Below are positions 1 to 5,120 of a DNA stretch of 7,163 nucleotides, in pieces. Positions within the stretch are counted from its first letter, which is position 1; each line of letters starts with the position of its first letter. Made by a program: the position numbers and the translations under genes. The notes under the pieces are model-generated. The model was not told the DNA's origin. It saw nothing but the letters and a program-made list of their open reading frames with translations, and ran no database searches. The stretch comes from an uncultured Clostridia bacterium (GTDB lineage Bacteria; Bacillota; Clostridia; TANB77; CAG-508). The stretch covers positions 1 to 7,163 of the forward strand of contig CARBKU010000002.1 in assembly GCA_948946035.1 (NCBI GenBank), read 5' to 3'.

Positions 1-224
1 TATTGTACAAATAAAGTGAGTAGCCATATATATTATGGCTAGAAGGAAAAGGAATTTTTAAAATAAATGGGGAATTGTATAATGTTGAAGTAGGAAATAT
101 TATAGAAATTCCAAATAATACAGAATTTGTATATGTAGGAAAAATGAAATTGCTTTTAATAATGAATCCTGCATTTGACGAAGAAAATTATATAGATGAG
201 AAAGAGAATGATTTATATGATTAA
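1..224 (+). pseudogene. cupin-like small protein, 3' part, frame broken near base 37
   Basis: The frame ending at the TAA at 222-224 reads back to about base 36 and encodes a typical cupin second half: LEGKGIFKINGE, then VEVGNIIEIPNNTEF, then GKMKLLLIMNPAF and an acidic tail. The G-x-G and G-[DN]-x-[IV]-x-I-P pattern is characteristic of the cupin barrel (family knowledge). Upstream in this frame stops occur at 12-14 and 21-23, but frame 1 from base 1 reads NKVSSHIYYG and joins the cupin sense if one base is missing near 37-38, which would restore HIYY(V)LEGKG. The 5' end lies outside the window. The stop is 20 bases before the uvrB ATG, so the two genes are probably cotranscribed. Substrate and function cannot be told. 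The cupin assignment is by pattern only, and the break may be a sequencing error. Confidence 0.5.
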
Positions 225-230
225 GATATA

Positions 231-237
231 AAAGGAG
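231..237 (+). promoter_or_regulatory. uvrB ribosome binding site
   Basis: AAAGGAG lies 7 bases before the ATG at 245. It fixes the uvrB start and shows that the N-terminal 40 codons, although separated from the main frame by the break at 365, belong to the gene. Confidence 0.8.
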
Positions 238-244
238 ATTAGTT

Positions 245-2201
245 ATGTTTAAAATTCATTCAGATTACAAGCCAACTGGCGACCAACCACAAGCAATAGA
301 ATATTTAAGTAAAGGAATAATGGAAGGAAAAAAATTCCAGACACTTTTAGGAGTTACAGGTTCTCGGAAAAACATTTGCAATGGCAAATATAATAGAAAA
401 AGTTCAAAAGCCAACATTAGTTTTAGCACATAATAAAACACTAGCAGGACAACTATATTCTGAATTTAAGGAGTTTTTTCCAGAGAATAATGTAGAATAC
501 TTTGTTTCATATTATGATTATTATCAACCAGAAAGTTATATTCCATCATCAGACACTTACATTGAAAAAGACTCATCAATTAATGATGAAATAGACAAGC
601 TAAGACACTCAGCAACTTTATCGCTATTTGAAACAAAAGATGTAATAATAGTAGCATCTGTTTCTTGTATATATGGCTTAGGAGATCCTGTTGATTACCA
701 AGGGATGATGTTATCTTTAAGAGCTGGAATGCAAAAATCAAGAGACCAAGTACTAAAAAAACTAATTACAATGCAATATACTAGAAACGAAATAGATTTT
801 CAAAGAGGAACATTTAGAGCAAAAGGAGACATAGTAGAAATTTATCCATCAGACAGGTCAGAGTCAGCAGTTAGGGTCGAATTCTGGGGAGATGAAATTG
901 AAAAGATAACAGAAATAAATCCTTTAACTGGTAAGTCAATAGGTGTTAGAAAACACATTTTAATTTCGCCTGCCTCTCATTATGTTACAACAAGAGAAAA
1001 AATGGACAAAGCAATTGTAACAATTGAACAAGAAATGGAGGAGAGAGTAAAATACTTTAAATCTCAAAATAAACTAATTGAAGCACAAAGAATAGAAGAA
1101 AGAACAAATTTTGATATAGAAATGATGAAAGAGACAGGATTTTGTTCAGGAATTGAAAACTATTCAAGACACATAAGTGGAAGGCAAGAAGGAAGTCCAC
1201 CATATACATTATTTGATTACTTTCCAGATAATTTCTTATTATTAGTAGATGAGTCACATGCCACAATTCCTCAAGTAAGAGCTATGTATAACGGAGACAG
1301 AGCCAGAAAAGAATCATTAATCAACTATGGTTTCCGTCTACCATCAGCATTTGACAACAGACCACTAAAATTTAATGAATTTGAAGAAAGATTAAATCAA
1401 GTTATTTTTGTAAGTGCAACACCTGCAGATTATGAAAAAGAAAACTCAAAAGAAAATGTAGTAGAACAAATTATTAGACCAACTGGTTTGTTAGATCCAA
1501 AAATAGAAGTAAAACCAGTAACAAATCAAATTGATGATTTGCTAGAACAAATTAGGATTCGTGTAGAAAAAAAAGAAAGAGTATTAGTTACTACTTTAAC
1601 TAAGAAAATGGCAGAAGATTTAACAGAATATTTAAAAAGCTTAGATATAAAAGTTAATTATATGCACTCAGATACAAAAGCTTTAGAAAGAATGGAAATA
1701 ATACGAAATCTTCGTATTGGTGAGTTTGATGTATTAGTTGGAATTAATCTTCTAAGAGAAGGGCTAGACATACCAGAAGTTTCATTGGTTGCTATTTTAG
1801 ATGCTGATAAAGAAGGTTTTTTACGTTCAGAAAGGTCACTAATTCAAACAATTGGACGTGCTGCAAGAAATACAGATGGAACTGTTATAATGTATGCTGA
1901 TGAGCTTACAGATAGTATGGAAAAGGCAATTTCTGAAACAAATCGTAGAAGAAGTATTCAAGAAAAATATAATAAAGAACATAATATTACTCCTCAAACA
2001 ATTAAAAAGTCAGTAAGAGATATTATAAAAGCTACTGTAATTGAGGATATTAAAACAGAATATAAGTTGGACAAAAATGAAGATATAAAAGATATTATTG
2101 CAAAATTGACTGATGAAATGTTAAAACATGCTTCTAATATGGAATTTGAAAAAGCTGCAGAATTAAGAGATAAAATTAAAGAATTGGAAAAAAACACATA
2201 A
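245..2201 (+). CDS. uvrB: UvrABC excinuclease subunit B (UvrB), frameshifted at Walker A
   Basis: UvrB is the damage-verifying helicase-like subunit of nucleotide excision repair; it is loaded by UvrA and recruits UvrC. The start at 245 follows AAAGGAG at 231-237. The first frame gives MFKIHSDYKPTGDQPQAI and runs into the Walker A; removing C365 turns GVTGSRKN into GVTGSGKTFAMAN and joins the long frame, giving a 651-residue protein, close to the usual 650-670. In restored numbering: Walker A 36-43, beta-hairpin YYDYYQPESYIP about 89-100, Walker B DESH about 335-338, FVSATP about 388-393, GINLLREGLD about 499-508, QTIGRAARN about 534-542, and a C-terminal UVR domain about 623-648. If the break is real, the piece starting at Met 381 lacks the ATP-binding loop and should be inactive. 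No LexA-type operator is seen just upstream. Identity is essentially certain; only the indel status is open. Confidence 0.96.
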
Positions 2202-2204
2202 GTT

Positions 2205-2242
2205 AAAACGTTACCTAAACTTAAATTTGGGTAACGTTTTTT
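2205..2242 (+). terminator. intrinsic terminator after uvrB
   Basis: Bases 2205-2219 pair with 2226-2240 to give a 15-bp stem containing one G-U wobble (2216/2229) around a 6-base loop, followed by a run of six T (2237-2242). It sits 3 bases after the uvrB stop codon and should end the cupin-uvrB transcript, separating it from the acetyltransferase gene. Confidence 0.92.
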
Positions 2243-2297
2243 GAATAAGAAAGAAACGAAAAATAATAATTGCATATGATATAGAAGGTGATAGTTT

Positions 2298-2828
2298 ATG
2301 AAATTTTTTAATGAACTTTATGAAGATGCAAAAAATATTATGAGTAAAGACCCAGCAGCAAGAAACATATTAGAAGTAATAATATTATACCCAGGATTTC
2401 ACATTCTGATTTTTTATAGATTTGCTAATTTTTTATATAGACATAAGTTATTATTTTTAGCAAGATTAGTTTCTCAATTAGGACGATTTTTTACTGGAAT
2501 TGAAATTCATCCAGGAGCAAAAATAGGAAGAAGACTTTTTATAGATCATGGAATGGGAATAGTAATTGGAGAAACTACTACTATAGGAAATGACTGTACA
2601 ATTTATCATAATTCAACATTAGGGGGAACAGGCAAAGATAAATATAAAAGACATCCAGATTTGGGAAATAATGTTATGGTAGGAGCAGGAAGCAAAGTTT
2701 TAGGTCCAATAAAAATTGGTAATAATGTAAAAATTGGAGCAAATGCAACAGTACTAACTAATATAGCAGATAATACAACTGTTGTAGAATGTAATAAAAT
2801 TATTGATAAAAGTATACAAAATTCATAA
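2298..2828 (+). CDS. cysE: serine O-acetyltransferase, short CysE/EpsC type
   Basis: Predicted to transfer the acetyl group from acetyl-CoA to L-serine, giving O-acetylserine for cysteine synthesis in the cytoplasm. The 176-residue length fits the short Gram-positive form, which lacks much of the N-terminal region of the E. coli enzyme. A helical N-terminus (DPAARNILEVIILYPGFHIL) leads into a left-handed beta-helix from about residue 65, with hexapeptide repeats such as IEIHPGAKIG. The active-site Asp-His is residues 83-84 in FIDHGMGIVIGET, and Arg-His 118-119 (KRHPDLGNN) matches the second catalytic histidine region. LGGTGK at 108-113 is also conserved. The start follows AAGGTGA at 2285-2291. 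Odd point: the CoA-side motif usually reading VVG-x-PAK near the C-terminus is VVECNKII here. It stands alone after the uvrB terminator, without cysK or cysS beside it. Confidence 0.92.
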   Translation: MKFFNELYEDAKNIMSKDPAARNILEVIILYPGFHILIFYRFANFLYRHKLLFLARLVSQLGRFFTGIEIHPGAKIGRRLFIDHGMGIVIGETTTIGNDCTIYHNSTLGGTGKDKYKRHPDLGNNVMVGAGSKVLGPIKIGNNVKIGANATVLTNIADNTTVVECNKIIDKSIQNS

Positions 2829-2852
2829 AAATATGATTATTGTTTTTTGGTA

Positions 2853-3399
2853 AGCGACTCCAATTATTTAGTAGTTTATTATTCTTTATTAAAAATTTTT
2901 GATAGCATAATTCATACAGTAAAAAAGTAATTAATATAGAAAATAAACCATATTTTCTTTGTATGGAATTAGAAGAAGGAACAGGAGAAAGAATAGATAC
3001 ATCAGGGGCATTTTTAATAGATGCAACGACGACATATTATTAATGAAATCAACAAATCATCGTAAATACCATAAGCAAACAATTAAGCAAGATGCATATA
3101 TTCCAACAGCAATAGAACGTATAAAGTTTTTAGTTGGTGAGTACCCAGAAAGAAAAAATGAAATTATAGAAAAAATGCCAAAAAATTATTCTATGATACA
3201 ACCACAATTAATTGAAAACTTAATAGAAAGCGTATTAGTTCCAATGTATCTAAAAAAAGGAGAATTATTAAAAGATGGATTAGAAAGATTTGATATTGAA
3301 CTTAATGTTTTAAAAAATGGCAGATTAATACCGTTTGAAATTTGTAGACCAGAAAGATTTATTATTAAGAATAAAAAGAAGGAAGAAGAAGCAAGGTAA
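2853..3399 (+). pseudogene. unrecognised gene, in pieces across frames
   Basis: Three protein-like stretches follow one another. First, 2853-2930 reads SDSNYLVVYYSLLKIFDSII and ends HTVKK before a stop. Second, the frame through 2906-3040 reads KKVINIENKPYFLCMELEEG, then TGERIDTSGAFLIDATTTYY and a stop. Third, 3043-3399 reads from MKSTNHRKYHKQ to the stop, passing FLVGEYPERKNEII, LIESVLVPMYLKKGELL and PFEICRPERF, and ends in a lysine/glutamate-rich tail. One extra A in the run at 2921-2926 would join the first two, and one indel near 3040 would join the last. The third piece has no ribosome binding site before its ATG at 3043, and a TTG start at 2959 would give an implausibly basic N-terminus, so a single longer soluble protein is likelier than an independent gene. 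I do not recognise the family. It lies between cysE and a bidirectional terminator. Its own true start is not visible. Confidence 0.5.
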
Positions 3400-3449
3400 A
3401 ATCATACAGGGGATATTATATTATATATTGTAGTTATTGAAGAAATAAT

Positions 3450-3490
3450 AAAAAAAGACTCGATATTTTTAAAATTTCGAGTCTTTTTTT
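3450..3490. terminator. bidirectional intrinsic terminator
   Basis: A-run plus GACTCGA at 3450-3463 pairs perfectly with TCGAGTC plus T-run at 3477-3490, a 14-bp stem around a 13-base AT loop. Seven T on one side and seven A on the other make it usable in both directions. It separates the broken gene at 2853-3399 (+) from the convergent membrane protein gene, whose stop codon starts at 3494 on the minus strand, just beside the stem. Confidence 0.88.
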
Positions 3491-3491
3491 A

Positions 3492-3992
3492 TTAAGCATC
3501 AGCTGTTGGTTGATTATTTTCTGTTCTATTTCCACCTGGTCCAACATATTCAGCACTTCCGAAAGCTAAAATCATATAAAAAATAGTTGGTACAAAAATT
3601 AATCCAATTGTATAACCAATATCTTTACCAAAAGATTTAGAGAATTGATGTGTTTGATAAATATTAAGTACAAATACAGCGATAGCTCCTACTACTGGTA
3701 TCCAAGCTGCTAAAAATATAAGTAAAAACCATGGTGAAACACCAGAAATTTTGTATACAACAACTAGGTTATAAATAGGAATAAGTGATTTCCAACCTGC
3801 TTCACCAGCTTTAGTAAACAATTTCCAGTAAGCAATAATTTGTAGGACATAAATAGCTACTGTCAAAATTAGTATTACTCCTAAAAAAGCTCCTAAAGCT
3901 CCAAGTATTCCAGCAGCTGCTGCTGAATCTATACTGCTTGATGCATATGGTGTACTACTATAGTCATAGTAATTATAATAGTCATATCCCAT
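3492..3992 (-). CDS. DUF5684-like multi-pass membrane protein
   Basis: A 166-residue protein of unknown function. It begins with a tyrosine- and serine-rich stretch (GYDYYNYYDYSS) and then an Ala/Gly linker. Hydrophobic segments are visible at about 28-54, 88-112 and 126-145. Between the first two lies KAGEAGWKSLIPIYN (61-75), the K-A-G-x-x-G-W-x-x-x-I-P-x-Y-N pattern I associate with DUF5684-type proteins. The tail is polar (GGNRTENNQPTADA). The start at 3992 is supported by AGGAGG at 4006-4001 on the minus strand, 8 bases away. It has its own promoter and a terminator and so appears monocistronic. The family name is from memory of the motif; the role is unknown, and location in the cytoplasmic membrane is inferred from hydrophobicity. 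Confidence 0.82.
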   Translation of the reverse strand: MGYDYYNYYDYSSTPYASSSIDSAAAAGILGALGAFLGVILILTVAIYVLQIIAYWKLFTKAGEAGWKSLIPIYNLVVVYKISGVSPWFLLIFLAAWIPVVGAIAVFVLNIYQTHQFSKSFGKDIGYTIGLIFVPTIFYMILAFGSAEYVGPGGNRTENNQPTADA

Positions 3993-4028
3993 TTTTAAAT
4001 CCTCCTTTTATTTTTTATTATAATTTAT

Positions 4029-4056
4029 ATTTTACCTTATTTTCATAAAATGTCAA
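4029..4056 (-). promoter_or_regulatory. promoter for the DUF5684-like gene
   Basis: On the minus strand a perfect TTGACA (4056-4051) is followed after 16 bases by TAAAAT (4034-4029), a good sigma-A-type promoter, about 37 bases before the ATG at 3992. It is divergent from the NuoE promoter. Confidence 0.7.
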
Positions 4057-4101
4057 TATAAAATAAAAAAAGACATAAAAAAACAAAATTTTTAAAATAT
4101 A

Positions 4102-4130
4102 TTGTGTAAAAAAAAATGCTTTGATATAAT
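4102..4130 (+). promoter_or_regulatory. promoter for the NuoE/NuoF operon
   Basis: TTGTGT (4102-4107) and a perfect TATAAT (4125-4130) are separated by 17 bases, the optimum for sigma-A. The spacer starts with nine A. The -10 box lies 43 bases before the ATG at 4174. No clear operator or riboswitch fold is seen in the short leader. Confidence 0.75.
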
Positions 4131-4173
4131 TTAAATAATAATATAATACATATTATTAAAAGGAGGAAAAAAT

Positions 4174-4683
4174 ATGCATGAAAACAATAAAGTAACTAAT
4201 AAATGTTGTTGTGGCGAAGAAAAAAAAGACAAATTTTTAGTTGAACTTTTTTCAATATATCAGCCTGTAAAAGACAACTTAATTCAAATGTTAAATGAAG
4301 TACAAGAACACTATGGATATGTACCAATGTGGGTACAAAAAGAACTATCAGAATTTTTATCAATGCCAATGGCAGAAATCTATGGGGTAGTCACATTTTA
4401 TTCAAGATTTTCACTAAAACCAAAAGGAAAATATAATATATCAGTATGTTTAGGAACAGCATGCTTTGTAAAAGGTTCACAAAAAATAATGGACAGACTA
4501 AAAGAAAGATTAAAAATAGAGCCAGGAGAAACCACAAAAGACGGAAAATTTTCAATAGAAGAAACAAGATGTGTAGGAGCATGTGGATTAGCACCAGTAT
4601 TCACTGTAAATGGAGAAGTATATGGAAAAGCAACTGTACAAAAACTAGATCAAGTTTTAGATGAGTTAATGGGGACAGGTTAA
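4174..4683 (+). CDS. NuoE/HydC-like thioredoxin-fold [2Fe-2S] subunit
   Basis: This is the 24-kDa-type subunit of NADH dehydrogenase-like and NAD(P)-linked hydrogenase complexes; it holds one [2Fe-2S] cluster next to the NuoF flavin. The 169-residue length fits the family. Cluster ligands are Cys92 and Cys97 (CLGTAC) and Cys133 and Cys137 (CVGAC), in the usual C-x4-C...C-x3-C order. The N-terminal helical part contains HYGYVP and EIYGVVTFYSRF, both typical. AGGAGG at 4161-4166 precedes the ATG at 4174. First gene of the operon, followed after 116 bases by a small unknown protein and then by the NuoF partner. Odd point: residues 11-13 are CCC, in a short N-terminal extension (NKCCCGEEKK). The sequence alone does not say whether the complex is a hydrogenase or a formate dehydrogenase module. 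Confidence 0.93.
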   Translation: MHENNKVTNKCCCGEEKKDKFLVELFSIYQPVKDNLIQMLNEVQEHYGYVPMWVQKELSEFLSMPMAEIYGVVTFYSRFSLKPKGKYNISVCLGTACFVKGSQKIMDRLKERLKIEPGETTKDGKFSIEETRCVGACGLAPVFTVNGEVYGKATVQKLDQVLDELMGTG

Positions 4684-4686
4684 AAG

Positions 4687-4750
4687 TGTCTCAAAAATTA
4701 GTCGAAAAATGGCAAAGATTGAAACAATAGAGACATTTTAAAAATGTTTC
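4687..4750 (+). repeat. competing inverted repeats in the NuoE-downstream gap
   Basis: TGTCTC (4687-4692) is complementary to GAGACA (4730-4735), GAAACA (4721-4726) to TGTTTC (4745-4750), and GAGACATT (4730-4737) can instead pair with AATGTTTC (4743-4750) through one G-U. The arms overlap or cross, so alternative folds are possible. There is no T-run after the hairpin, so it is not a classical terminator. It may act in processing or translation, or be chance in AT-rich DNA. Confidence 0.3.
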
Positions 4751-4799
4751 AAAAGGAAGAAATATATATGAAGTATGTCTAGAGGAAACTCATCTAAAT

Positions 4800-5051
4800 A
4801 TGGTTGTAACTAAAATAATAGGAATGATAGCGAGAGAAAAAATAAAAAAACTAGTATTTGCTACTGTTGACAAATCTCCTCATTGCATTCAATTACATTA
4901 TGTAGTAAAAGAACTAGAAAATATTATAAGTTTAGACAATATAAAAATTGAAAACTATGTAGCAAAAGATAATAAGCTAATAGAAATACCAATTGAAATA
5001 ATTGGATTATCAAAGAATCTAGCAAAATTAAATGATTTATTGAAAAAATAA
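4800..5051 (+). CDS. small unrecognised protein between NuoE and NuoF
   Basis: I do not recognise the family. From ATG 4800 it is 83 residues, basic, without a membrane segment or Cys cluster motif: MVVTKIIGMIAREKIKKLVF, then ATVDKSPHCIQLHYVVKELEN, and a charged C-terminus ending in KNLAKLNDLLKK. No ribosome binding site precedes 4800. AAGGAAGA at 4753-4760 is placed for ATG 4768, but that frame stops after four codons (ATG AAG TAT GTC TAG). The coding sense continues upstream of 4800 as EVCLEETHLN, so one missing base at 4771-4775 would give a 94-residue protein starting MKVCLEETHLNMVV. The position is where many clostridial hydrogenase operons carry a histidine-kinase-like ATPase gene (established context); this protein does not resemble one. 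It shares the operon with both partners, suggesting a role in assembling or tuning the complex, which is inference only. Confidence 0.7.
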   Translation: MVVTKIIGMIAREKIKKLVFATVDKSPHCIQLHYVVKELENIISLDNIKIENYVAKDNKLIEIPIEIIGLSKNLAKLNDLLKK

Positions 5052-5053
5052 TA

Positions 5054-5085
5054 GTGTCGAAAAAACACGAAATGTTGATACATTT
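5054..5085 (+). repeat. small hairpins in the leader of the NuoF gene
   Basis: GTGT (5054-5057) can pair with ACAC (5065-5068), and AAATGT (5070-5075) pairs perfectly with ACATTT (5080-5085) around a TGAT loop. The stems are short and no T-run follows. They lie between the small protein and the NuoF ribosome binding site and may be a processing or translational element. Confidence 0.3.
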
Positions 5086-5106
5086 AAAGACTGTCCCAAA
5101 TGTCTC

Positions 5107-5114
5107 AAAGGAGG
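5107..5114 (+). promoter_or_regulatory. ribosome binding site deciding the NuoF start
   Basis: AAAGGAGG sits 6 bases before ATG 5121. The earlier in-frame ATG at 5100 would place this site inside the coding region (MSQRRKL) and lacks a site of its own, so 5121 is the better start. Confidence 0.88.
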
Positions 5115-5120
5115 AAATTA

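Noticed and set aside
1994..2275. 93-codon minus-strand frame over the uvrB 3' end
   Set aside because: It is antisense to the conserved UVR domain region and runs through the uvrB terminator; no start signal.
2959..3042. TTG start at 2959 for the gene ending at 3399
   Set aside because: It would give an arginine-rich N-terminus (YGIRRRNRRKNRY) in the wrong frame, while the overlapping frame encodes the plausible ELEEGTGERIDTSGAF; there is no ribosome binding site.
4081..4173. Riboswitch or other structured RNA before NuoE
   Set aside because: The leader after the -10 box is only about 37 bases of AT-rich sequence before the start codon, too short and unstructured.
4730..4750. Hairpin as a rho-independent terminator after NuoE
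   Set aside because: The stem is about 8 bp with a wobble, AT-rich at the loop side, and is followed by AAAAGGAAG rather than a T-run.
5100..5120. NuoF start at ATG 5100
   Set aside because: The AAAGGAGG at 5107-5114 would fall inside the coding region, and MKSLEEL from 5121 is the usual family N-terminus.
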